8,669 nucleotides of DNA, taken from Anaerolineae bacterium. Lineage in GTDB: Bacteria > Chloroflexota > Anaerolineae > B4-G1 > DUEL01. How positions within the stretch are numbered: the stretch's first letter is position 1; each line of letters starts with the position of its first letter. The notes under the pieces are model-generated. The model did not search any database and was not told where the DNA came from. It saw only the letters and a list, made by a program, of their open reading frames with translations. The translations under genes and the position numbers were made by a program. Positions 1 through 6,190 of the stretch are shown here, one piece after another. The stretch lies in the NCBI GenBank assembly GCA_029932895.1, contig JAOZPF010000113.1, positions 1 to 8,669 of the forward strand. The letters are read 5' to 3'.

Positions 1-609
1 TCCCTGTTCTTTAGCACGCTGTTGGGCATCCCTATAGGCGCTATCCTCGGCCTGAGCCGCTTTCCAGGGAGACGGTTGGTTGTCGCCCTGGTCTATACCG
101 GCATGGGTTTTCCCCCGGTCGTGGTAGGGCTGTTCGTCTTTCTGCTGCTCTCCCGCAACGGACCGTTGGGGCAACTGGGGTGCTCGATTCTCCCCACGCT
201 CTTTACCCCCGCTGCCATGATCGTGGCGCAGACGATCATCGCTTTTCCCCTGGTCGCCGGCTTCACGATGGCTGCCATGATGAGCGTGGACGCCGGCCTG
301 CGCCGACAGGTGCGCTCTCTCGGCGCTACCCGCTGGCAGACGGCATGGACGGTGCTCGCCGAGGCACGGGTGGGCGTGATCATCTCGGTTATCGCCGGCT
401 TTGGCGGCATCATCTCCGAGGTCGGCGCGGTGATGTTGGTGGGGGGTAATATCGAGCACGCCACGCGGGTGCTGACCACCGCCATTGTGCTGGAGACGCG
501 CAAGGGGAATTTCGACCTGGCGATCGCGCTGGGCGTGATCCTGCTGGGGCTCTCCTTTGCTGCCAACGTGGCGATGCTCGCCCTCCAGGGCAGGAGGTTC
601 AACGAGTGA
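1..609 (+). CDS. tupB: Tungstate ABC transporter, membrane permease subunit (5' end off the window)
   Basis: Integral membrane channel subunit of a Tup-type tungstate importer, working with the ATPase and binding protein encoded just downstream. The reading frame is open from base 1, so the true start lies to the left; 202 residues are visible. The sequence is hydrophobic with several membrane segments. Around visible residues 100-125 it carries the cytoplasmic coupling loop of binding-protein-dependent permeases (RSLGATRWQTAWTVLAEAR, with the conserved Gly at about residue 108), which docks onto the ATPase. It is followed by a GFGGIISEVGAVMLVGGNI stretch and then TAIVLETRKGNFDLAIALG, both of which I recognise as typical of TupB rather than of ModB. 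Its stop overlaps the tupC start by four bases, implying translational coupling. The substrate (tungstate rather than molybdate) is inferred from family resemblance and from the neighbouring TupA; binding selectivity cannot be read from the permease. Confidence 0.88.
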   Translation, partial: SLFFSTLLGIPIGAILGLSRFPGRRLVVALVYTGMGFPPVVVGLFVFLLLSRNGPLGQLGCSILPTLFTPAAMIVAQTIIAFPLVAGFTMAAMMSVDAGLRRQVRSLGATRWQTAWTVLAEARVGVIISVIAGFGGIISEVGAVMLVGGNIEHATRVLTTAIVLETRKGNFDLAIALGVILLGLSFAANVAMLALQGRRFNE

Positions 610-1337
610 ACGAGCCGGTCTACTGCTTGCGTGATCTTGCCAAGGTGTACGACGGTCGCCGCGTGCTCCACATCGAGCGGCTGGATATTTATGCGGGCGA
701 GATCCTCGCCGTCGTCGGCCCCAGCGGGGCGGGGAAGAGCACGCTGCTACGGTTGCTCAACTTTCTCGAGCCGCCCAGCAGCGGCACGATTCGCTTCCGA
801 GGGGTCGAGGTCGGACGGGGGCAGACCGCCCCCCTGCCGCTGCGCCGCCAGGTGACCACGGTGTTTCAACACCCGCAGCTCCTGAACCGCTCTGTGTGGG
901 CCAACGTCGTCTATGGGTTGCGGCTGCGCGGGCAGCGCAATTCGCGCCACCTGCTGACATCGACTTTGGAAGAGGTAGGGCTGACCAAGATCGCTCACCG
1001 CCGGGCACGGACGCTCTCCGGCGGGGAGGCGCAACGCGTCGCGCTGGCCCGGGCGATGGTCCTCCGCCCCAGGGTGTTGCTCCTTGACGAGCCGACGGCC
1101 AATCTGGACCCCTACAACGTGGGATTGATCGAGGATATCATCCGTCGCCTCAACCGCGAGCAGCGCACGACGCTGGTCCTGGTGACGCACAACATTTTTC
1201 AGGCCCGCCGGCTGGCCCAGCGAGTGGCGTTTCTGTTGGAGGGCCGGCTGGTCGAAGTGACCGACACGACTGCCTTTTTCCACTCGCCGCGCGACCCGCG
1301 CACCGCGGCCTTTGTGCGCGGCGAGATGGTGTACTGA
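606..1337 (+). CDS. tupC: Tungstate ABC transporter, ATP-binding subunit
   Basis: Cytoplasmic ATPase that drives oxyanion uptake through the TupB channel. The 243-residue protein has the full set of ABC motifs: Walker A GPSGAGKST at residues 38-46, the Q-loop Gln at 88, the signature LSGGEAQR at 137-144, Walker B RVLLLDE at 156-162 with Asp161 and Glu162, a D-loop (NLD), and the H-loop His at 195 (VTHN). The length is normal for a compact importer ATPase with no C-terminal TOBE domain, in keeping with TupC and unlike ModC. Translation starts at a GTG within the GTGA overlap with the tupB stop, so expression is probably coupled. A phosphate- or polar-amino-acid-type ATPase would look broadly similar; the tungstate assignment rests on the flanking tupB and tupA genes. 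Confidence 0.9.
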   Translation: MNEPVYCLRDLAKVYDGRRVLHIERLDIYAGEILAVVGPSGAGKSTLLRLLNFLEPPSSGTIRFRGVEVGRGQTAPLPLRRQVTTVFQHPQLLNRSVWANVVYGLRLRGQRNSRHLLTSTLEEVGLTKIAHRRARTLSGGEAQRVALARAMVLRPRVLLLDEPTANLDPYNVGLIEDIIRRLNREQRTTLVLVTHNIFQARRLAQRVAFLLEGRLVEVTDTTAFFHSPRDPRTAAFVRGEMVY

Positions 1338-1362
1338 AAACCCGAACGACGGAGGAAACAAG

Positions 1363-2238
1363 ATGACCAAGAAAACCATCGCCCTCATCATCGCCCTCGT
1401 GCTGCTAACCGCCATGTGCGCCACCTGCCGCCCGGCGGGGACTGACCACGCCACGGAGGCAGCCACGCCGCAGCGGTTGATCCTGGCGACCACCACCAGC
1501 ACAGAAAACTCGGGGCTGCTTGATTACATTCTGCCCGACTTTGAGCAGCAGTTCAACATCGACGTCCAAGTCGTCGCCGTCGGCACGGGCCAGGCGCTGG
1601 CGCTGGGCGAGGAGGGCAACGCGGACGTGCTCTTGGTCCACGCCCGCTCCCGCGAGGACCAGTTCATGGCCGAGGGACACGGGGTTCGCCGCGAGGATGT
1701 GATGTACAATGACTTTGTCATCGTCGGCCCGGCCGACGATCCTGCCGGCATCCGCGGCATGTCCATCGCGGCAGAGGCGTTCCGGGCCATCGCCCAGGCA
1801 CAGGCCGCTTTTGTCTCCCGTGGCGACGATTCGGGCACGCACGTCAAAGAGCGAGCTATCTGGCAGGAGGCGGGGATTGAGCCGCAGGGGGATTGGTACC
1901 TCTCCGCTGGGCAGGGGATGGGGGCCGTGCTGACCCTGGCGGACGAGCAGCAGGCCTACACGCTCAGCGACCGTGCGACATATCTGGCCCGCACGCTGGA
2001 GGGCATCGACCTGGAGATTCTGGTGGAGGGCGACCCGCTGCTGTTCAATCCCTATGGCGTCATCGCCGTCAACCCGGACAAGGGACCCCAAATCCAAGCC
2101 GACATGGCTGACACTTTCATCGACTGGCTCGTCTCCCTGCCCACCCAGGCCAAGATCGCCGCCTTCGGCGTGGCCGAGTTCGGACAGCCTCTCTTCACTC
2201 CCAGCTCGGACGCCTGGCAGGCGGCACATTCACAATAG
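1363..2238 (+). CDS. tupA: Tungstate-binding protein of the ABC transporter (putative lipoprotein)
   Basis: Extracytoplasmic receptor that captures tungstate and delivers it to TupB. I chose the ATG at 1363 because GGAGG lies at 1351-1355, seven bases upstream; the frame is open further upstream but that part overlaps tupC and has no comparable site. The 291-residue product begins with MTKK and a hydrophobic helix to about residue 18, followed by cysteines at 19 and 22, suggesting a lipoprotein, although neither position makes a textbook lipobox. The hallmark TTTS oxyanion-binding motif is at residues 43-46. Further TupA-type stretches are YNDFVIVGP (115-123), SRGDDSGTH (152-160), YTLSDRATY (199-207) and NPYGVIAVNP (229-238). 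The gene lies 25 bases after tupC and completes the operon. The protein is clearly of the TupA type rather than ModA; affinity and preference for tungstate over molybdate are inferred. Confidence 0.92.
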   Translation: MTKKTIALIIALVLLTAMCATCRPAGTDHATEAATPQRLILATTTSTENSGLLDYILPDFEQQFNIDVQVVAVGTGQALALGEEGNADVLLVHARSREDQFMAEGHGVRREDVMYNDFVIVGPADDPAGIRGMSIAAEAFRAIAQAQAAFVSRGDDSGTHVKERAIWQEAGIEPQGDWYLSAGQGMGAVLTLADEQQAYTLSDRATYLARTLEGIDLEILVEGDPLLFNPYGVIAVNPDKGPQIQADMADTFIDWLVSLPTQAKIAAFGVAEFGQPLFTPSSDAWQAAHSQ

Positions 2239-2364
2239 GGATGAACCGGCGCGCTTGTCTCATATCTGTCCTCAATATACCCCGCCCGCGTCCACCAGGC
2301 TCCCTTTTTCAGGGCGTTGGACTACCCGCGGCAACGATGTGGGTAATCACCAGGCGATCTTGGG

Positions 2365-2393
2365 TTGACAGGAAAGGGACGCTGCTCTACAAT
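2365..2393 (+). promoter_or_regulatory. Near-consensus sigma-70-type promoter for the protease unit
   Basis: TTGACA at 2365-2370 is a perfect -35 hexamer. It is followed after exactly 17 bases by TACAAT at 2388-2393, one mismatch from the consensus -10. It sits in the gap after tupA and would start transcription near base 2400, about 90 bases before the first start codon of the small protein and protease genes. The rest of the gap (2239-2364) shows no convincing terminator for the tup operon and nothing else I can name. Confidence 0.72.
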
Positions 2394-2408
2394 AGCTATG
2401 GGATGACC

Positions 2409-2447
2409 GTTCGGCTCCTTTTCCTCGCTCTGGCGCGGGGGAGGAAC
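2409..2447 (+). promoter_or_regulatory. Possible stem-loop in the untranslated leader
   Basis: Just downstream of the predicted start site, GTTC (2409-2412) plus CTCC (2415-2418) can pair with GGAG (2440-2443) plus GAAC (2444-2447), leaving a two-base bulge and a GC-rich loop. It precedes the small gene by 44 bases. No known riboswitch class is recognised; it could be chance pairing. Confidence 0.22.
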
Positions 2448-2491
2448 AGTCGTAACCGGGGTGATGAGAGGACCAGGTGGGGAGGATGGAG

Positions 2492-2812
2492 ATGACACAG
2501 CGACGTGTGATGATCGAGATGCAGGTCCCACATCAAGCTTCCGAGCAGCGATTACAAGAGTTGATCGACCGGCTGGCAAGGTACGGTTTCGACCGCGACC
2601 CGGACTATTTGGTGCCCATATCATCGCCGCAGGAGAAGGACCGGCGCTATAGAAACGTGTTGTTGCGGGGTCGGATCGAGGCGGGGAAGGAGGAGGCGCT
2701 CGAATCCCTCTCGGACGTGGTCCGCGTCTGGATCGACGGCCCTATTGTGCCCCTCGCGACATCTGAGGAGAACGAGAAAGCACAGAAGAATCATTTTCTG
2801 TTTGGCTTCTAA
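2492..2812 (+). CDS. Free-standing protease-propeptide-like protein (putative inhibitor or chaperone of the adjacent subtilase)
   Basis: A 106-residue soluble protein with no signal peptide or membrane segment. The ATG at 2492 is preferred because GGGGAGG at 2479-2485 is six bases upstream; in-frame GTG 2477 and ATG 2486 would lie in or against that site. Its C-terminal half matches the N-terminal pro-region of the next gene: residues 56-88 against protease residues 66-98, without gaps, give 17 identities in 33, including VLLRG and a VV-x-VW-x-D-x-PI-x-P motif. The starts also agree (RRVMIEM against KRVIVEV). After the shared part it has a charged linker and a hydrophobic end, NHFLFGF. The gene precedes the protease by 36 bases and shares its promoter. 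By analogy with stand-alone I9-type inhibitors it may bind, inhibit or help fold the protease; this is inference. It could also be a partial gene duplication. I recognise no named family for it. Confidence 0.82.
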   Translation: MTQRRVMIEMQVPHQASEQRLQELIDRLARYGFDRDPDYLVPISSPQEKDRRYRNVLLRGRIEAGKEEALESLSDVVRVWIDGPIVPLATSEENEKAQKNHFLFGF

Positions 2813-2835
2813 TCACCTCCCCTCTTTGCAGCCCG

Positions 2836-2843
2836 TAAGGAGG
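2836..2843 (+). promoter_or_regulatory. Very strong ribosome binding site of the subtilase gene
   Basis: TAAGGAGG lies five bases before the ATG at 2849 and is close to a full match to the 16S rRNA anti-Shine-Dalgarno sequence. It fixes the start of the protease and implies efficient, independent initiation rather than reliance on coupling to the small upstream gene. Confidence 0.8.
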
Positions 2844-2848
2844 CCCCT

Positions 2849-4171
2849 ATGTCACTCAAACGGGTCATCGTTGAGGTCAAGCAACCCACGCGCACTTCGC
2901 CTCTTGAGGCTATGGAGGGGGCGGTCAGACTGCGCCGACGCGCTTCGTCGTTCGCCCTCGACGAGGCGTTCGAGCCACTACTGGTCAACCGCCCGGTCCA
3001 TCATTATGCTCTCTTCAATATGAACCTGGAGGGGGAAGAATCTGTCCTCCTGCGCGGTGAGGTGGAGCCGGAGGAAGAGGCGATGCTGCATGACGACCCC
3101 GATGTCGTCGCTGTGTGGACCGACGCCCCCATCGCGCCGTTCCCTCTTGATACGGGCGGCGGTGGAGCGCGAACACCAGCGACGGAACCTTCTGGATTTA
3201 CCCCTTGCGACAGCGCCGATTGTGGCCCCGGCACACCCAAGGGGACGATGGCAGACGTGGTGGCCTACCTGGGCTGCGATGCGATCTGGGCGGAGGGGTT
3301 CCGCGGCGAGGGAATCGTCATCGGCATCTGCGACACAGGGGTGGACCGGGAGGACGTGCCGGCGGTGATCGACGGCTGGTCCCCGAATCCCAGCGTGGAC
3401 TGGGGCACCGATGAGCACGGGCACGGGACAATGTGTGGATTCGACGCGGTGGGCATCTGCCCTGAATCGCGCATCCTGGACATTGGTGTCCTCAAAGGGG
3501 GACACGGGAGCTTTTCCGGCTACATCTCCGATGCCATCATGGCCTACGAATGGGCCATCCAGCGCCACCGCGCGGACGGGACACCGCACGTTCTCTCCAA
3601 CAGTTGGGGAATGTACCAGAACGAGTGGGCGCCGGACTATGCCGATGACCCCCGCCACCCCTTCACCCTCAAGGTACTGCAGGCCATCAGAGAGGGGATC
3701 ATCGTCTGCTTCGCTGCTGGAAACTGCGGGAACCAGTGCCCTGATGGACGGTGTGGCGACGATGTGGGCTTTGGGCGCTCGATCTGGGGGGCGAATGGAC
3801 ACGAGGCGGTGATCACGGTGGGGGCGGCCAATATTCAGGGGCAGTGGGCTGGCTATTCCAGCCAGGGACCGGCCGCCCTCTACGAGTACAAGCCGGACGT
3901 CTGCGCGCCTAGCCACTTTGCGGGCCACACTCCCTCCGACGCCGGCTCCTCTGCTGCCTGTCCCGTCTGCGCCGGGGTGGTGGGACTGCTCAAGCAGGCG
4001 CGCCCCCGCCTCACCCAGGAGCAAGCCCAGCGGACCCTTGTCAGGACGGCCAAGAACCTATGCGCTCCCGGTTGGGACTATCAGACCGGCTACGGGATGA
4101 TTCAGGCCCACGCCGCCTTCCAGGCGGTGCGGAAGCGGCTGCCGCACCCAATTCGACGGCCCCCGCGGTAA
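2849..4171 (+). CDS. Subtilisin-family (S8) serine protease, probably cytosolic, cysteine-rich
   Basis: A 440-residue serine endopeptidase. Residues 1 to about 100 form a pro-region related to the small protein encoded just upstream. A Gly/Pro/Thr-rich linker spans roughly 101-135, and the catalytic domain runs from about 140 to 425. The active-site set is complete: Asp162 in ICDTGVD, His192 in HGHGTMCG, the oxyanion-hole Asn292 in FAAGNCG, and the nucleophile Ser368 in GSSAACPVCAG. There is no signal peptide or sorting motif, so the enzyme should stay in the cytosol unless exported by an unusual route. It has 14 cysteines, four of them clustered at 287, 293, 297 and 302 beside the oxyanion-hole Asn, and two (371, 374) in the helix behind the catalytic Ser where Ala or Val is usual. 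The last residues are basic and proline-rich. The substrate is unknown. The family assignment is secure. Confidence 0.95.
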   Translation: MSLKRVIVEVKQPTRTSPLEAMEGAVRLRRRASSFALDEAFEPLLVNRPVHHYALFNMNLEGEESVLLRGEVEPEEEAMLHDDPDVVAVWTDAPIAPFPLDTGGGGARTPATEPSGFTPCDSADCGPGTPKGTMADVVAYLGCDAIWAEGFRGEGIVIGICDTGVDREDVPAVIDGWSPNPSVDWGTDEHGHGTMCGFDAVGICPESRILDIGVLKGGHGSFSGYISDAIMAYEWAIQRHRADGTPHVLSNSWGMYQNEWAPDYADDPRHPFTLKVLQAIREGIIVCFAAGNCGNQCPDGRCGDDVGFGRSIWGANGHEAVITVGAANIQGQWAGYSSQGPAALYEYKPDVCAPSHFAGHTPSDAGSSAACPVCAGVVGLLKQARPRLTQEQAQRTLVRTAKNLCAPGWDYQTGYGMIQAHAAFQAVRKRLPHPIRRPPR

Positions 4172-4183
4172 GAAAGTAACCAG

Positions 4184-4304
4184 GCAGCCTGTCGGAGAGA
4201 CCTGTAGCATAGGGGTTCGTGCCCGTTTTTCGCTTGTTTTTGAACTATTTTGCAGCCCATGGGCCGTCCACGAGGGGCTAAACTATATCTCTCCGACAAC
4301 CTGC
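4184..4304. repeat. 121-base segment bounded by imperfect 17-base inverted repeats, between convergent genes
   Basis: The left end, GCAGCCTGTCGGAGAGA (4184-4200), matches the reverse complement of the right end (4288-4304) at 15 of 17 positions, including an uninterrupted 11-base core, TGTCGGAGAGA. The interior is AT-richer than the surrounding genes, contains T-runs near 4225-4229 and 4236-4241, and encodes nothing. It fills nearly all of the gap between the protease gene and the oppositely oriented membrane-protein gene, and its right end touches the stop codon of the latter. It could be a small non-autonomous transposable element or a long-loop structure that separates converging transcripts. 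I found no clean target duplication directly at its ends. Confidence 0.55.
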
Positions 4305-6055
4305 TAGACCAGGAAATGCACCGCCAGTTGCATCAATCCCTGGATGGCGGTAAAGAGGAAAAACGCCGGAAAGAGCGAGCGGTCCTCCGGGTGGCGCAGG
4401 TAACGCCACGTTGCCAGCCCTGCGATCAGCGTGGCTGCCGCCGGCGCTACCCAGCGCAGTGGGGGCCAGCCCCCACCGCTGGGCAGGGGGAAGAAAAAGG
4501 TCAGAGCCGTCTCCAGCGCCAGCGCCGCCACCAGCACCAACTGGGTGCACCGGGTGTCCATCCACTCCTCGCCTGTGACCAGGTGATAGATCAGCAGCCC
4601 TCCCAGCGGGAGCATCATCCAGAGGACGAGCATTGGCCCCAGCACGAGCACTACCAGCGAGAGCCGGAACACGCTGGTGAAGAGAGGGTTCACCACATCC
4701 CACAGGGTAAAGGCATTATAGGTCTGCTGCACGCCTGGAGCGGTGCTGGCATAGACGACCCGGTACTGACCGAACCCGCCCGGCTCCAGCCAAGCTAGGT
4801 GAAAGTACCCATTGCCGTCCATAGCCAGGGTGGGCCTGACGGAAGGAAGGGTGGAAGCAGTGATGATGTGCTCTGCTTCCCATCCGTCGGCCCTGGTCTG
4901 ACGGGGGGGAAAATTCAGGGACTGCCTCTCTGCCGGTGCGCCGAGCGCCCGGCGTCCCCACGGCATCACAGGGGAGCAACCCCATATCTCGTACTCTGGC
5001 GTTTGGTCCTGTGCCAGGGCCATCACGCTTATTTGGGCTACCCCTGAGGGAGTCCAACGCGATTCCACCGTCTCGCTCAGCGCCAGCAGCAGTGGGGTGA
5101 CCTGTCCCTCCAGCACCGTTATCCCGCTGGGGTCCCATCCCTCCGCCAGGTGCAGGTTTTTGAGCCGTTTCTGGCGAGGAAGGCCCAGGGGGAAGAAGGC
5201 GTATTCGCCCCGCGAGGAGACCTCGCGCATATCCACCATCGTCCAGAGGACATAGCCCGTTTCCTCGTCCAGCCCCAGAGCCGGTCCTTCGACCCGCTGG
5301 CCCGTGCGCCTAAAGACCTGAGCGATCTCCTCGGTGTCGTTCAGTTCGCCGCTCGCGGGGTCGAGGATGGCATAGTAGAGGCGACGAGTGTTGCGTCCGC
5401 TCCACTCCTGCCAAGCCACGTGGAGCTGCCCGCCGTCGTCCACCTGAACTGCGGGGGAGCGCCCGTTGGGGACCAGGAGGGTTGGCGGCGACACCAGGTT
5501 CCCGCCCAGGTCGAGCACAGCCCATTGCAACCCCTCCTCGTCGGCCCACATGGCGTGGAGGCGGCCGTCCGGCGCGAGGGCAAGCCGGGGTTCATCCTCG
5601 GCCCACCTAGTGGGGTCGGAGAGAACCAGCGGCTCGTTGTTCAGCAGGGTGCCATCAGCCTCCAACAGGGCGTAGTGAATGGTGGCGTGTGGTTCAGTCA
5701 CCTCTCGCCATAGCAGGTGCAGCCGCCCGTCGGCTCCGATCTGTAATTGGGGGTCGCGGGGCTCTGTCGTATCCAACGGCAAGGTGCGGGCCAGGAGGAT
5801 GGTACCGTCGCTGCCGATGTGGGCCAGCTCCAGCCTGCTCTCGAGGTTGGGCCACACCAGAAGGACGGTGGCGTCGGGGAGGGGCTGGACGACGATGGGG
5901 CGACTGACCGACGTGCGGCCGAGCACACGCCCGCGGCTCCACTCCCTAGAGGCACGGGGAACCATCGGCGAGTTATAGGAATAGCCCCAGGCGAGGAGGC
6001 CGATCAGTATGCAGAGGACCAACGCAAGGGCGACACGCCAGGCGGCTCGTTTCAT
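4304..6055 (-). CDS. Membrane-anchored protein with beta-propeller-like repeats, function unknown
   Basis: A 583-residue protein I do not recognise by name. Residues about 8-25 form a signal anchor after MKRAAWR. The region from about 50 to 440 is a beta-rich extracytoplasmic domain containing a recurring unit of the form P-x-L-x(4)-DG-x-LH-x-x-W at residues 102-116, 156-170, 201-215 and 408-422, plus a degenerate copy near 257-271. This pattern resembles blades of sialidase-like or other WD-type propellers. The C-terminus (about 461-490, 503-522, 534-550 and 561-580) holds four or five membrane helices. The ATG at 6055 follows AAGGAG at 6061-6066. It is transcribed in the same direction as pfkA and dnaE but separated from pfkA by 129 bases. 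No catalytic motif is visible; a surface sensor, a binding protein or an assembly factor are all possible. Confidence 0.85.
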   Translation of the reverse strand: MKRAAWRVALALVLCILIGLLAWGYSYNSPMVPRASREWSRGRVLGRTSVSRPIVVQPLPDATVLLVWPNLESRLELAHIGSDGTILLARTLPLDTTEPRDPQLQIGADGRLHLLWREVTEPHATIHYALLEADGTLLNNEPLVLSDPTRWAEDEPRLALAPDGRLHAMWADEEGLQWAVLDLGGNLVSPPTLLVPNGRSPAVQVDDGGQLHVAWQEWSGRNTRRLYYAILDPASGELNDTEEIAQVFRRTGQRVEGPALGLDEETGYVLWTMVDMREVSSRGEYAFFPLGLPRQKRLKNLHLAEGWDPSGITVLEGQVTPLLLALSETVESRWTPSGVAQISVMALAQDQTPEYEIWGCSPVMPWGRRALGAPAERQSLNFPPRQTRADGWEAEHIITASTLPSVRPTLAMDGNGYFHLAWLEPGGFGQYRVVYASTAPGVQQTYNAFTLWDVVNPLFTSVFRLSLVVLVLGPMLVLWMMLPLGGLLIYHLVTGEEWMDTRCTQLVLVAALALETALTFFFPLPSGGGWPPLRWVAPAAATLIAGLATWRYLRHPEDRSLFPAFFLFTAIQGLMQLAVHFLV

Positions 6056-6110
6056 CTCCTCTCCTTCGAATGAGTGGCTTATTAGATACCGCCGGGCGGA
6101 CGCAAAAGTT

Positions 6111-6190
6111 CACTACAGCCCCCAGGGCGCACACGCAGGTGCGCCCCTACCGTAGGGGCGGACACATGGGTCCGCCCTCCGCCACTACAG
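6111..6190. repeat. 8-base direct repeats flanking a palindromic element
   Basis: CACTACAG occurs at 6111-6118 and again at 6183-6190, exactly bracketing the 64 bases that contain the double hairpin. The right copy includes the pfkA stop codon. Perfect short direct repeats on both sides of a palindromic unit are what insertion of a small mobile repeat would leave. Chance cannot be excluded for eight bases. Confidence 0.45.
6125..6177. repeat. Double-hairpin GC-rich palindromic repeat
   Basis: There are two near-identical stem-loops in tandem. GGGCGCAC (6125-6132) pairs with GTGCGCCC (6139-6146) around a six-base loop, and GGGCGGAC (6156-6163) pairs with GTCCGCCC (6170-6177) around another six-base loop. 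The connecting bases form their own palindrome, CCCCTACCGTAGGGG (6144-6158), so an alternative fold is possible. The unit begins seven bases after the pfkA stop and may protect or end that transcript, though no T-run follows on the minus strand. From memory, repeats of this GTAGGGGCG type are dispersed in Chloroflexota genomes; copy number cannot be seen here. Confidence 0.75.

Noticed and set aside
747..1502. Open frame of 251 codons on the minus strand across tupC and the start of tupA
   Set aside because: It runs antisense to two genes with clear family motifs and shows no protein-like motif or ribosome binding site of its own.
1405..2229. Open frame of 274 codons on the minus strand opposite tupA
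   Set aside because: Antisense to a gene with TupA-specific motifs; the translation shows no recognisable domain.
2323..2345. Seven-pair hairpin (TACCCGC with GTGGGTA) as a tup operon terminator
   Set aside because: It has a G-U pair and no T-run after it, and it lies 85 bases past the tupA stop.
2241..2495. Open frame of 84 codons in the gap after tupA
   Set aside because: It runs straight through the strong promoter and into the small gene's ribosome binding site in another frame, and has no ribosome binding site or protein-like composition.
2978..4024. Long open frame (348 codons) on the minus strand opposite the protease gene
   Set aside because: It is a shadow of high-GC coding sequence: its product is low-complexity and resembles no family, while the plus strand encodes a complete S8 protease with all catalytic residues.
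4210..4229. Possible intrinsic terminator after the protease gene (GGG...CCC followed by GTTTTT)
   Set aside because: The stem is only about three base pairs, too weak to support a terminator call.
6067..6110. Minus-strand promoter for the propeller-like membrane protein
   Set aside because: The best arrangement (TTTTGC, 17 bases, TAATAA) matches the consensus too poorly to claim.
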